DNA from: Cytobacillus oceanisediminis 2691
GTDB lineage: Bacteria; Bacillota; Bacilli; Bacillales; Cytobacillaceae
Assembly: GCF_000294775.2 (NCBI RefSeq)
Contig: NZ_CP015506.1
Location: 285,501 to 349,500 of the forward strand
DNA length: 64,000 nt
Direction of reading: 5' to 3'
Under the pieces are notes generated by a model. It did no database searches. It was given only the letters and a program-made list of their open reading frames with translations, and was not told where the DNA came from. Of this stretch, positions 28,501 to 36,823 are shown one piece after another. Position 1 is the first letter of the stretch, and each line of letters opens with the position of its first letter. A program made the translations under genes and the position numbers.

Positions 28501-30070
28501 CCGCGCTGAAGAGAATCATGAGATTCATTTAGGGATGGTGGATGAGCCTGAGAAGCAGAGCCAGTATCCATTGAGCTATCAAATCATAGAGGATGGTAAT
28601 GTGGGGGTATTTGGCTCCTCAGGTTATGGAAAATCCCATACGATTATGACAATGCTTCTCAGCATTGCCGAAAAGCGAACTCCGGAAGAAGCCCATTATT
28701 ATATTTTTGATTTTGGAAATGGCTCACTTCTTCCGCTAAGACAGCTGCCGCATACGGCCGACTTCTTCCTGATGGATGAAGAACGTAAAATTGAAAAGTT
28801 CATGAATCTGATCAAGGATGAAATTGCCCGCAGAAAGCTATTGTTTCAGCAGCAGGAAGTCAGCGGAATTAAGATGTACAATTCGATGAGCAGCGAGAAA
28901 TTGCCGCTCGTATATATCACATTTGATAACTTTGATTTAGTAAAAGAAGAAATGCAGGAGCTTGAAACACAAATCAATCAGATTGCCAGGGACGGACAGT
29001 CACTCGGCATTTATATGATTTTTGCTGCGACGCGGATCAATTCGATCAGACAGTCGCTTATGAACAACCTTAAAACGAAGGTTGTCCATTATTTGATGGA
29101 CAGCAGCGAGGCATACTCCGTACTGGGAAGGGTTCCGTTCGCACCTGAGCCTATACCGGGAAGAGCCATTATTAAAATGGAAGAGGCATATTTCTCACAG
29201 GTATTCTTGCCGGCAGATGGCAAGGATGATTTTGAGATTATAGAAGCCATCCGGGAAGACATCCAGGAACTGAAAGAGAAATACAAGGACTGCAGGCTGC
29301 CTGAAGAGGTGCCGATGCTTCCAGCAGAGCTTAATACGATTAACTTTACCCGCTACACTAATGGAGCTGTTCAGCCGGGACTTGTGCCTGTTGGCCTTGA
29401 TGAGGAATCTGTAAAACCTGTATATGCGAACTTCAATAAAACGAAACACTGCATCATCCTGGGGCAGGCCCAAAAAGGAAAGACAAATGTTCTTAAGCTC
29501 ATGATCAATCACATGCTTGTTCAGGATGCAGAGTCCGTCGGTATTTTCGATTCCTTTGACAGAGGATTATCATCCTATGCCAGCGAGGAAAAGTCGGTTT
29601 ATATCGAGACAAAGGAACAGATCAGCGATTGGGCAGCACAGGTGGAAGAACAATTATCCCTCAGGGAAAAAGAATATCTAAACGCAATCCAGCATGGCAA
29701 GACCGATATAGAGTTTTCGCCAATCGTACTGGCTGTGGATGGATACTCCCGTTTTGCGCAGACATTAGATAACAGTCTGCAGGAAAGAATGGCAAGGCTG
29801 ATGAAAAACGGCAGCCATCTGGGCTTTAGTGTCATCGTTACGGGCAGCAATAATGAACTGACAAAAGGATACGATTCCTTAACAGCAGAAATCAAACAGA
29901 TCCGCCAGGCGATCGTTCTGATGAAGAAATCGGAGCAGACGCTGTTTACCCTTCCATACGACCGGAAAGAGGCAGAGATCCAGCCGGGATATGGTTATTA
30001 CGTTATAAACGGAAAGGAATTAAAAATTCAAATTCCTTTATGTGCCACTGAAAGGAAGGTCTTAGCATGA
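25598..30070 (+). CDS. yukBA: T7SS motor ATPase EssC (YukBA)
   Basis: This is a 1490-residue FtsK/SpoIIIE-type motor that powers substrate export. Residues about 1-200 look like two FHA domains. Two membrane segments lie near 245-285. Three ATPase modules follow, with Walker A motifs GTTGSGKSE (about 677), SSGYGKSHT (about 1006) and GQAQKGKTN (about 1292). Module 1 has the Walker B-type strands AFLLIDYKGGGMA and LFLISDEFAEL. It is one gene, unlike an old split annotation in B. subtilis (yukB and yukA). The stop overlaps yueB by 4 bp (ATGA). Confidence 0.96.
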   Translation: MEQLWLFYSDYCQQLSMPFENSSTITIGPELEQLVTIRDFPFTKGAVSIERHDSSYEVRQNESVLGKLNDGEPFQLNDEAKTLTIIVTSENMNSQTYYSGYQKQIEFSSENPEASIYKKNGILMDASHSFELIKTNNGWMAEPQSGQLYVNGKRAVERIFLEIGDVLFFPFMSIRIQEEDLFQIDSIESYESKLPITIRPQSEMAKKYPLYRRTPRMIYEMPDEKVSLSFPSQEPDDSNRGLWMIIMPPLIMLIVMGIVALIQPRGIFIIISMVMFMTTLVTSTVQYFKDKSNQKKRKERRHRVYTAYLEEKRKELQALSDQQRHVLEFHFPSFEKMKYFTSHISDRIWERPLASFDFLQFRLGTGNVPASYEVKVSSGDMANREIDDLLEQSQQMEKVYKEVRNVPVVADLAKGPIGLIGKESVVKNEIHQIIGQLAFFHSYHDVRFVFIFNEKEYKKWEWLKWLPHFQMPHAHAKGLIYNEQTRDQLLSSIYEILRERDLDENKEKQVYSPHLVFIITNQQLIADHVILEYLEGDHSNMGISVITAADSKESLHDNIQTLVRYVNQEEGDILIQDKKAVSIPFRLDAHQKKGNEEFSRLLRTLDHQVGMTNSIPNSVSFLEMMKVKEVGKLPIKQNWLTKESSRSLAVPIGLKGKEDLSLLNLHEKAHGPHGLLAGTTGSGKSEFLQTYILSLAVHFHPHEVAFLLIDYKGGGMAQPFKNMPHLLGTITNIEGSKNFSSRALASIKSELKRRQRLFDQYQVNHINDYTDLYKNKMAKEPLPHLFLISDEFAELKSEEPEFIRELVSAARIGRSLGVHLILATQKPGGVIDEQIWSNARFRVALKVQDTDDSREIIKNGDAAAITVTGRGYLQVGNNEVYELFQSAWSGAPYLDDSSETEDEIAIVTDLGLVPLSDVNSRQGKKKGGKTEIEAVVEELEAAQSSMGIKKLRSPWLPPLEGRLSRKLHRAEENHEIHLGMVDEPEKQSQYPLSYQIIEDGNVGVFGSSGYGKSHTIMTMLLSIAEKRTPEEAHYYIFDFGNGSLLPLRQLPHTADFFLMDEERKIEKFMNLIKDEIARRKLLFQQQEVSGIKMYNSMSSEKLPLVYITFDNFDLVKEEMQELETQINQIARDGQSLGIYMIFAATRINSIRQSLMNNLKTKVVHYLMDSSEAYSVLGRVPFAPEPIPGRAIIKMEEAYFSQVFLPADGKDDFEIIEAIREDIQELKEKYKDCRLPEEVPMLPAELNTINFTRYTNGAVQPGLVPVGLDEESVKPVYANFNKTKHCIILGQAQKGKTNVLKLMINHMLVQDAESVGIFDSFDRGLSSYASEEKSVYIETKEQISDWAAQVEEQLSLREKEYLNAIQHGKTDIEFSPIVLAVDGYSRFAQTLDNSLQERMARLMKNGSHLGFSVIVTGSNNELTKGYDSLTAEIKQIRQAIVLMKKSEQTLFTLPYDRKEAEIQPGYGYYVINGKELKIQIPLCATERKVLA

Positions 30071-32910
30071 CAGCCAAAACAAAATACATCGTGAAAATGG
30101 TTTTGGTGATGCTTCTGATTATCGCCGCGCCAGCCATCTTTTTTGGCTCCATTGGCGATAATCCTCTGCTAGTCAGGGAGAATGCCACAAGAACCATAGC
30201 TGTTGTTAATGAAGATACAGGCGCTGACAAGGAAGAGAAGTCACTTGATTTTGGAGAGGAAATTACATCGATTCTGCAGGACGGTTCACAGTATGAATGG
30301 ACCGTCATTGGCAGGAGTGCTGCAGAGAATGGATTGAAAAATACCAAGTATGACGCAGTCGTTTATATTCCATCCAACTTTTCAAAGAACATCATGTCCT
30401 ATGAAAGCAAGCAGCCTGAAAAAGCAAATTTTGAATATACGGTGCAGAACCAGCTGAACTCACTGAACCGGGAAAAGGTTCTGCGTGAGATCCAGACTGC
30501 CACCAACCGTGTTAATGGAAAGATTTCAACATTGTATTGGACCTATGTATCCCAGGACCTTGAAAATGTGAAATCCCAGTTCGATACCATTTTACAAAAA
30601 GAAATAGACTTCCAGAATGCAATGCTCGCTTTCTATAAGCCTAGTTCAAAGAACCTGGCAGAGGAAATTGAACAGCAGCGCAATATGCTGGAGAGCATTC
30701 AATCGACAGTGAAGACTACTGCTGAAAGCACTACTGAGGGTGAAAACAACCTCAGCCAATTTGAAGAGAACCTTGGCTCGTTTGTAAAGTTTGTAGATCA
30801 GTATAAAGAATACCAGGATAATCAGCAAAATATCCTTCAAAAAATGCAGGATGAAAATGTAGTCAATATTCAAGCTGTTGCGGGAAAACAGCAGCCAACT
30901 TATTCTGAGGCACTTAGTGTATTGAATAAGGGGAATCAGGAATTGGCTGGCGGGATTGATAGTGTGGAAAAGCAGCTTGAAGAGAATAGTGAAGAGTTTG
31001 GAGATTTGTCAGCTATCCGAAAAAATGAGGTAGATCGGCAAATTAAAGAGCAATATAAGGAACTAGATGAATATTTCAATAAGCAAGAAGAATCTTCCTT
31101 CAATAAAGCAGCTGAAACTATCGGTTTGTTAAAAGGAGAGCTATCAAACGGACAACAACCGGGGAATCCAGGTGCAGGATCAGGAACAGCATCTAACAAA
31201 AATCCTGGGGGAGCCAAAGCTAATTCTATAACAGCGGCCAGTTTAGAAGCCCCATCTTTACCTGGTATGGAAGAGGAAAGAAATGAAATTTTAAGCGTTG
31301 AAAAAGAGATTACAAATTTGAAAACATCTTTAGAGACGATAGAAGGTACCAAGCCGGAACAAGTTGTTTCTGCTTTGACTGTGTTACCTGCTTTATCCCA
31401 GCGCCTAATAGCAGTAGAGCAAAAACTGGCAGCGAAGGATTCTGGAGAAAACCCGCTGCAAAAAATAGTTGAGGAACTTCAGAAAGTAAATGCCAAATTA
31501 ATTGAAGACCTTACCAACCTGGATGCAGCTTATAAAAGTTTAGAGGAAGAAAAGAATAGCCTCTTAGATCAGCTTGGGGCTTCAATGAGTTTCTCTTCTA
31601 TGATCAATCTTATAGAGGAGAAAGAACAGCAAATCATAGAACTCGGTTTTAACTTAGCTGCTTTTAATAATGAAATTACGAATACTAAACCTGTAAAAAT
31701 GATGGAGTATTATGCCTCACTTATTCAGTATGAAGATTTAATAAAAAATTCGTACAGTCAAAATCCTGAAAAGGTGGAAGAGCTTGTACAGAAATTAAAT
31801 TCTATAGTAGCTGTGAATGAGGAAGAACAAAAGGTGTGGGATAACCTGAACACAGCAATACCATCATCTCAGCAAAAGCTGACAGACCTCGAAGGTCAGT
31901 TTACGGCATTCTTCACAGAATACAATAAGAAAATTGAAGAACAGCAAGCAGCCATCGAGACAGATTTGTCCGCTCTGCAGGAAAATGCAAATTCGGTTAG
32001 GGAGCAAATTCAAACGGCCTCAACCAATACACCAGTTCCTGTAGATAGCATCGACGGTACTTCTGTGATGGTCAAACAGGAAGGAATCAGCCAAAGAATG
32101 CTGATGATTAATGATCTTGTTGGGTCCATCGGGGAGAACCAAAGCAATATCGTGTCCTATACAAGCGAGCTTGAGCAAAAGGTGCAAAGTGTCCAGCAGG
32201 ATGCAGATACACTGAATTCCAAGTGGGGCTCGAATGTAGAGACGACTCAGATGTTCCGGGATGATATTTACAACCTTCTTGGTAATACCTATGTGAATGG
32301 CCAAAAGAATGGCCCGGTATACGAACAATTATCCAATCCGCTTCAAATCAGCGGAGAAACAGCTGCAAAGAAAGAAGAAAGCAAGCTGCCGCCGGTTGTT
32401 GTGTTGGCCATTGTTCTGCTCAGCAGCTTAATGATCGGATACTTCAGCCATTATTTCAAAAATGCGCCGATGCTTGTCCATGCTTCCATGTTTGTACTGC
32501 TGAATCTTATTGTTGGTCTGATTATCAGCATATTTGGCCTTAATATTTACTCAATGGAACAGGATCGGGCTATTGAGTGGACGATATTCACCATATTGCT
32601 GCTGACTGCGGCTTCAGCCATTGTGCTGGCAGGATTCAAGATCGGCAATCTGGCAGGATGGATTTTGAGCGTTGGTCTCATTGCCTTCTTCATTAGTCCG
32701 TTCCTGGCTCTTACAGCACCGAATATTAACTATGAAGATCCAATGTCCAAGGTATATATGTCCATCCAGTATGATTCGCAATCACTGTTTGTTCCGGCTA
32801 TTCTCATACTGCTTGGCATCATAGCCTTCCTTGCCATCATTCCATTTGCAGTCCGGTCGATAAAAGACCTGCGTACAAAAAGGGATGAGGATCAGGCTTA
32901 TGAAGCTTAA
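30067..32910 (+). CDS. yueB: T7SS membrane protein EsaA (YueB)
   Basis: This is a 947-residue protein of the YhgE/Pip family. There is one N-terminal membrane segment (residues 10-27), a long extracellular region to about 770 rich in coiled coil, and about five to six membrane segments at the C-terminus. The middle carries a Gly/Pro/Asn-rich patch near residues 355-385. YueB is the phage SPP1 receptor in B. subtilis, and EsaA forms an extracellular arrow in the T7SSb machine. It is translationally coupled to yukBA and overlaps yueC. Confidence 0.93.
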   Translation: MTAKTKYIVKMVLVMLLIIAAPAIFFGSIGDNPLLVRENATRTIAVVNEDTGADKEEKSLDFGEEITSILQDGSQYEWTVIGRSAAENGLKNTKYDAVVYIPSNFSKNIMSYESKQPEKANFEYTVQNQLNSLNREKVLREIQTATNRVNGKISTLYWTYVSQDLENVKSQFDTILQKEIDFQNAMLAFYKPSSKNLAEEIEQQRNMLESIQSTVKTTAESTTEGENNLSQFEENLGSFVKFVDQYKEYQDNQQNILQKMQDENVVNIQAVAGKQQPTYSEALSVLNKGNQELAGGIDSVEKQLEENSEEFGDLSAIRKNEVDRQIKEQYKELDEYFNKQEESSFNKAAETIGLLKGELSNGQQPGNPGAGSGTASNKNPGGAKANSITAASLEAPSLPGMEEERNEILSVEKEITNLKTSLETIEGTKPEQVVSALTVLPALSQRLIAVEQKLAAKDSGENPLQKIVEELQKVNAKLIEDLTNLDAAYKSLEEEKNSLLDQLGASMSFSSMINLIEEKEQQIIELGFNLAAFNNEITNTKPVKMMEYYASLIQYEDLIKNSYSQNPEKVEELVQKLNSIVAVNEEEQKVWDNLNTAIPSSQQKLTDLEGQFTAFFTEYNKKIEEQQAAIETDLSALQENANSVREQIQTASTNTPVPVDSIDGTSVMVKQEGISQRMLMINDLVGSIGENQSNIVSYTSELEQKVQSVQQDADTLNSKWGSNVETTQMFRDDIYNLLGNTYVNGQKNGPVYEQLSNPLQISGETAAKKEESKLPPVVVLAIVLLSSLMIGYFSHYFKNAPMLVHASMFVLLNLIVGLIISIFGLNIYSMEQDRAIEWTIFTILLLTAASAIVLAGFKIGNLAGWILSVGLIAFFISPFLALTAPNINYEDPMSKVYMSIQYDSQSLFVPAILILLGIIAFLAIIPFAVRSIKDLRTKRDEDQAYEA

Positions 32911-33379
32911 AAGATTTATTAAAATCATTCTGTTGATCCCGGCGATTTGGCTGATAGCTGGCCAATCAGCCGGGGCGACCCCTGATTTTGATAACTTAAC
33001 TCCGAATACCTATGAAAAAAAGGAATTCAAAGAGAATACCGATTACTTGCATGAAAAATCGCTTTATGAAAATAAAAAAGAGATCCCCGAAGAACAAAAG
33101 GATCTTACTTTTACAAAAAAGAACCTGGATCCTTTGAAGGAAGTGAAGGATCAGCTTTTTGATGGCGGTGAAACCACTAATAATACCATCACCGCAAAAG
33201 CAGACCAGCTTCAGCTTTTTTCCGATTCTAAACAGGAAAGCTTTTTGAAGGCGGAGGAGCAAACTCCAACTGAACAAGATAACAAATTAATCTATCTTTA
33301 TATTATTCTGCTTATCATTGCCATAGGTGTGATTATGGGATTCCTCATACCGAGGATGGCAAAGCAGGCCGACAATTGA
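32900..33379 (+). CDS. yueC: T7SS protein EssA (YueC)
   Basis: This is a 159-residue protein with an N-terminal hydrophobic signal or anchor (residues 7-24), a charged extracellular middle and a C-terminal membrane segment (IYLYIILLIIAIGVIMGFL, near 132-150). Size and position match EssA/YueC, a small membrane subunit. The ATG at 32900 (MKLKRFIKI), preceded by GATGAGGAT, is preferred over 32885. It overlaps the yueB stop by 11 bp and ends the core operon. Confidence 0.88.
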   Translation: MKLKRFIKIILLIPAIWLIAGQSAGATPDFDNLTPNTYEKKEFKENTDYLHEKSLYENKKEIPEEQKDLTFTKKNLDPLKEVKDQLFDGGETTNNTITAKADQLQLFSDSKQESFLKAEEQTPTEQDNKLIYLYIILLIIAIGVIMGFLIPRMAKQADN

Positions 33380-33388
33380 ATAATTCCC

Positions 33389-33417
33389 GTACATGTCTCC
33401 GGTTTGGAGACATGTAC
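33389..33417. terminator. Perfect 12-bp hairpin after essA
   Basis: GTACATGTCTCC and GGAGACATGTAC are perfect arms around a 5-nt loop. There is no T-run, only ATAAATA, so it is an mRNA 3' stabiliser, a weak terminator or an operator-like palindrome. The rest of the gap to 33574 shows no gene. Confidence 0.55.
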
Positions 33418-33574
33418 ATAAATACTGCAACCAAATTCTTCAGCAAACTCTCCTCAAATAATTGGCCTCTAAAAAATAGAATAAAGAATTAGGGATGAAA
33501 AAGTCTGGCCAAATAGCCAGCTGACGAGACTTTTAAATTATTGGATAGAATAACTTTTAAAATGAGGTGTCAAA

Positions 33575-33877
33575 ATGAACTCATCACATGTAAGAGCCCT
33601 GGCAAGGGTATTTCAGACAGCTTCAGATGATATTAAAACAGAGGAATTCAAACTAAAGCAAAGTGTCCAAAACCATGCAGATGAATGGAAAGGCAAAGCC
33701 CGGGACAAATTTGATTCCGCATTGGAAGAAGCAGGTGTCCTCTTCCAAAGGCACTCTGATAACCTTTATAACATCAGCCGAGAACTGGAAAGCGCTGCGA
33801 ATGAAGTTGACAGAGTCAGAGAAGAAATTGAAAGACAAAGAGAATTAGAGAGATTGGCAAGGCTTAAGGAAAAATAA
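33575..33877 (+). CDS. WXG100-like protein (YfjA-like)
   Basis: This 100-residue helical hairpin protein has the turn motif W-K-G in DEWKGKARDKFDSAL near residue 40 and a highly charged C-terminal tail (RQRELERLARLKEK). It resembles B. subtilis YfjA in size and in the neighbours that follow. It probably pairs with the downstream effector for T7SS export, as other WXG-like partners do. SD GAGGTG. It differs clearly from the core YukE. Confidence 0.75.
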   Translation: MNSSHVRALARVFQTASDDIKTEEFKLKQSVQNHADEWKGKARDKFDSALEEAGVLFQRHSDNLYNISRELESAANEVDRVREEIERQRELERLARLKEK

Positions 33878-33911
33878 TAATTGAAGAATGTAAAGATTGG
33901 ATGGGTTTTTT

Positions 33912-34055
33912 ATGTCTAATAATGAAGAGAAGAAAAAAGGTTCTTATGACAAGAATAAAAGATATGATGGCGAAGCGGTGCCGGGATGTGCAGACCTTTT
34001 TATATTGCCAATTCAAGTATTAATAGTTGGGTATCAAATAATTAATTTAATTTAG
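33912..34055 (+). CDS. Tiny 47-residue membrane peptide
   Basis: A complete 47-codon frame runs from ATG 33912 to TAG 34053-34055. The first half is charged (SNNEEKKKGSYDKNKRYDGE), and the second half, CADLFILPIQVLIVGYQIINLI, is a single membrane segment reaching the C-terminus. GGATGGG lies eight bases before the ATG. It fits neatly into the 215-bp gap between the WXG-like gene and the candidate effector gene. I do not recognise a family. It could be a secretion accessory, an immunity peptide or a leaderless membrane microprotein. Confidence 0.55.
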   Translation: MSNNEEKKKGSYDKNKRYDGEAVPGCADLFILPIQVLIVGYQIINLI

Positions 34056-34092
34056 TTAGAAGAACTAATCCGAAAAGAAACGAGGTATTGAA

Positions 34093-35343
34093 ATGGGAAA
34101 TGAAATATCTGTCAATCCAGATAGCCTGGAAGACCTGGCAAATGACTTGGTTACTCGTTTGTCCAGAGTTGAAGACGAATACAGAAACCTCCATATGGAG
34201 CTTGCAGATTTGATTAACAGCGCTCCGGCGGAATATAGGCATTGCTTCTATCATGTAGGGGATCCTTGGGGTACTGGTAATCAGCTGGTTGGGCAGCTCA
34301 GTGAAATGGAGATTGACCTGAGAATGGTCGCGAATAAATTTGCTGACGCAGATAATCTGGTCGGTAAGTTGTATAAGCTATATGAGCAATATGGTGCCGT
34401 AACAGCCCTCGGAGCATTGATGACAAAACAGCTTGCTTTTTACGGGTTGGGCTTTACTCAATTTATAAAGGATGCTGATGGTGTATTTACCTATAAACAT
34501 ATGGCGGCCCTTCAGAAGGTAACAGATAAAATTGATGAATCTAAAAAGTTGGGAACGATGGCAAGAGCGTTCCTGGGTCCATTATATTTGAGAAGTAAGT
34601 ATAAAGATTTACCACTTGCGGATTTAATTCATAGAAAAATTGCTAAATATCTACCGGATGATGTGGCGAAGTTTGCGGGTAGCTCCAGAGCCTTTTTTGA
34701 TGAAATTAAATATAAAACTTTTAATCCAACTACGTTTAAATCTTTTGTTAGTACTGGTGCCAAATTCGCTAAAACAAATGCATTAAGTACAGTTGTTTTA
34801 ACCGGTGCAATGGAAGTCGGAGGAATGGGGCTTAAAATTTCAGAGAACTATGCTAAGTACGGAAATAACCCGGATGTTTTGAAGCGTGAAAATGCTAAAG
34901 CGATTGGTAATGCTGTAAATAATACAGTAGCTATCTCAGGAGGAGCAATTACAGGTGCAGTAATAGGAGGAGCTTTAGGTAGTTTAGTTGGACCGGTTGG
35001 AACAGTTGTGGGTGCAGCTGCAGGTTCATTCGTTGGTGGAATTATTGGAGAGAAAGCTGCTAAATTAACTGCTGGAATTGCTGAAAAGGGTGCTATCCTT
35101 ATTAAGGAACCTTTACACCATGGAGTCGAGTTTTTTAAAGGTGGGTTTGAGAAAGCTGGAAAAGCTGTTGAAGCAGCAAATAAGGGTATTGATATTGTCA
35201 ATAAACAAATTAAAGAAACAATGTCTGATCCGGTAGGGAAAATTAAAGATATTGGAAAAGGGCTGTCAAAGGCTAAGGAGACAGCTGGATCTTTATTAGA
35301 TGGAGCAAAAGGGTTTTTAGATAAAAAATTATCGTTTTTTTAA
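34093..35343 (+). CDS. Candidate T7SS effector with a glycine-zipper membrane region (YfjB-like)
   Basis: This is a 416-residue protein. The N-terminal about 110 residues are helical (ISVNPDSLEDLANDL..., a WXG/LXG-like pattern), as in B. subtilis YfjB as I recall it. Residues about 275-330 form a Gly/Ala-rich hydrophobic glycine zipper (GAITGAVIGGALGSLVGPVG), followed by a Lys-rich amphipathic tail. There is no signal peptide, consistent with T7SS export. A membrane-inserting toxin is a reasonable guess, but no toxin family is recognised. SD GAGGT, 37 bp after the tiny peptide gene. Confidence 0.6.
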   Translation: MGNEISVNPDSLEDLANDLVTRLSRVEDEYRNLHMELADLINSAPAEYRHCFYHVGDPWGTGNQLVGQLSEMEIDLRMVANKFADADNLVGKLYKLYEQYGAVTALGALMTKQLAFYGLGFTQFIKDADGVFTYKHMAALQKVTDKIDESKKLGTMARAFLGPLYLRSKYKDLPLADLIHRKIAKYLPDDVAKFAGSSRAFFDEIKYKTFNPTTFKSFVSTGAKFAKTNALSTVVLTGAMEVGGMGLKISENYAKYGNNPDVLKRENAKAIGNAVNNTVAISGGAITGAVIGGALGSLVGPVGTVVGAAAGSFVGGIIGEKAAKLTAGIAEKGAILIKEPLHHGVEFFKGGFEKAGKAVEAANKGIDIVNKQIKETMSDPVGKIKDIGKGLSKAKETAGSLLDGAKGFLDKKLSFF

Positions 35344-35352
35344 GGAGGCAAT

Positions 35353-36165
35353 ATGAGTACCATTCAATTAAGTATTGAGGAACTAATTTTTGCATTTTAT
35401 AGTGAAGGATTATATGAAGAAGGAATATCTATGAAAGAAACGTATTTTCCTTCACTTCAAGATTCCGAATTGAAGTTAATGCTGGAATTTGCGGCTCGCT
35501 CTTTGCTGGCAAAAGATATGGCCGTAGAGGTTAATAATCAATATAGATTAAAAGAGAACTACAAGTCTTATATTAATATTCTGAGTAATGCGGAGAAGAC
35601 GGTTAAAGCTTCTAGATTTGATTTAAAGTTCGGAGGGGAAGAAAACATATCTTTTCATTTTGGAAATGGGGAAGTTTATCTTCATAAGTTATTGCATGAC
35701 CATCAAGTACATTATATTACCAAATCCACACCAGAAAATATAATAACAAGTATTAAAGGTTTCTTCAATATTAGCAAGCTGCCTTTACAGGATGAAGTGC
35801 TTTTTAGTTTGAAGAATGAAGAATTTGAAGAATTCCTAGGTGATATGAGTGAATCGGATTCGTTGTCTGAATCTACTGCTCAAAAGTGGGAAAATAGGGT
35901 TAATGGTTCATTCTCATTTGAGTTTTTAAAAGATATTTCCAATAGAAAAGGAAGAATGGATAGCTTACTTAGTCTTAAATATGACTCTGCAAAAAATCCC
36001 GATTTAATTGACCTAATTTTTATTGTTCCTGGGAAATTGGACTTCTGGATGATTACAAGAGACGATAACTTAGATTTAAATATTCAAAGGGCAGACGAGA
36101 CATCTATTAGAAACCTATTATTTAACAATTCTGTCCAAGGAGGAATTCCTCTTGTCCATGATTGA
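35353..36165 (+). CDS. Unknown protein between effector and paralogue array (YfjC-like)
   Basis: This is a 270-residue soluble, acidic protein starting MSTIQLSIEELIFAFYSEGL. It has no signal peptide or membrane segment. It starts 9 bp after the candidate effector with AAGGAGG, and its 3' end overlaps the first DUF5381-like gene. Size and position match B. subtilis yfjC. The alpha/beta pattern vaguely recalls EspG-type chaperones of mycobacterial ESX systems, but this is only an idea. Tight coupling to the effector gene suggests a chaperone or cytosolic partner. Confidence 0.6.
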   Translation: MSTIQLSIEELIFAFYSEGLYEEGISMKETYFPSLQDSELKLMLEFAARSLLAKDMAVEVNNQYRLKENYKSYINILSNAEKTVKASRFDLKFGGEENISFHFGNGEVYLHKLLHDHQVHYITKSTPENIITSIKGFFNISKLPLQDEVLFSLKNEEFEEFLGDMSESDSLSESTAQKWENRVNGSFSFEFLKDISNRKGRMDSLLSLKYDSAKNPDLIDLIFIVPGKLDFWMITRDDNLDLNIQRADETSIRNLLFNNSVQGGIPLVHD

Positions 36166-36709
36166 GAAAAAAGGAGAAGCTGTATTAATAAAAAGTTCTA
36201 AGTTCATGTATGTATGGATGTTTTTAGCTACAGTAGGATTTTTACTTGCTTGTATCTTCTTAATTACACATGGACTGAAATTTAATTCTAAATATTCTTT
36301 CCTCTATCTTGGCGGAGGAATCGTATTAACTCCCTTCTATCTTTATTTGACTATTTGGAGTCTGCCTGGATTAATGCCAGGAAAGGTTTTGTTTAAAATA
36401 CTCCCGGGAGAAAAAGGAACAGTTAATGCTAAAAAAGGTACGGTATCTATAAGTAATATTCGTAATATCAATTTAGTTAGAAATCCTATAAATTTAATCA
36501 ATGACATTGTTATTGAAACATTCAATGATAAAAAGATAAAAATTAGAACATATAATCTTCTTGGTGACTTAGATTATGAAATGATTGTAGATCAATACAT
36601 TTATCCATATATGACTGAAAATGCAAAAAAGGTCTGGGATCGAAAGGTAGATCTTGAACGTCTTCGTAAAGTGGCAAGATACGAGAGAAAAGAACCTAAA
36701 ATTGAATAA
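36152..36709 (+). CDS. DUF5381-like two-TM protein, array copy 1
   Basis: This is a 185-residue protein with two membrane segments (residues about 19-40 and 50-71) and a cytosolic beta-rich domain with a strongly conserved core, NLINDIVIETFNDKKIKIRT. Relatives in B. subtilis are YfjD, YfjE and YfjF as I recall. The start is probably TTG (36152), eight bases after AAGGAGG, with ATG two codons later. It overlaps the preceding gene by 14 bp. It most resembles the decayed copy 4, as both end in ARYERKEPKI plus E or D. Function unknown. Immunity is a hypothesis from context. Confidence 0.72.
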   Translation: MSMIEKKGEAVLIKSSKFMYVWMFLATVGFLLACIFLITHGLKFNSKYSFLYLGGGIVLTPFYLYLTIWSLPGLMPGKVLFKILPGEKGTVNAKKGTVSISNIRNINLVRNPINLINDIVIETFNDKKIKIRTYNLLGDLDYEMIVDQYIYPYMTENAKKVWDRKVDLERLRKVARYERKEPKIE

Positions 36710-36823
36710 GATAAATTGAATCTGTCTAACAAGTCCTCTCATAAGAGAGGGCTTTCTCAAGGGGAGAGAAAAAAGTGACTCCTTTTATTTGTCTCAAATC
36801 TAAAGGGGGATTATTATATATCG

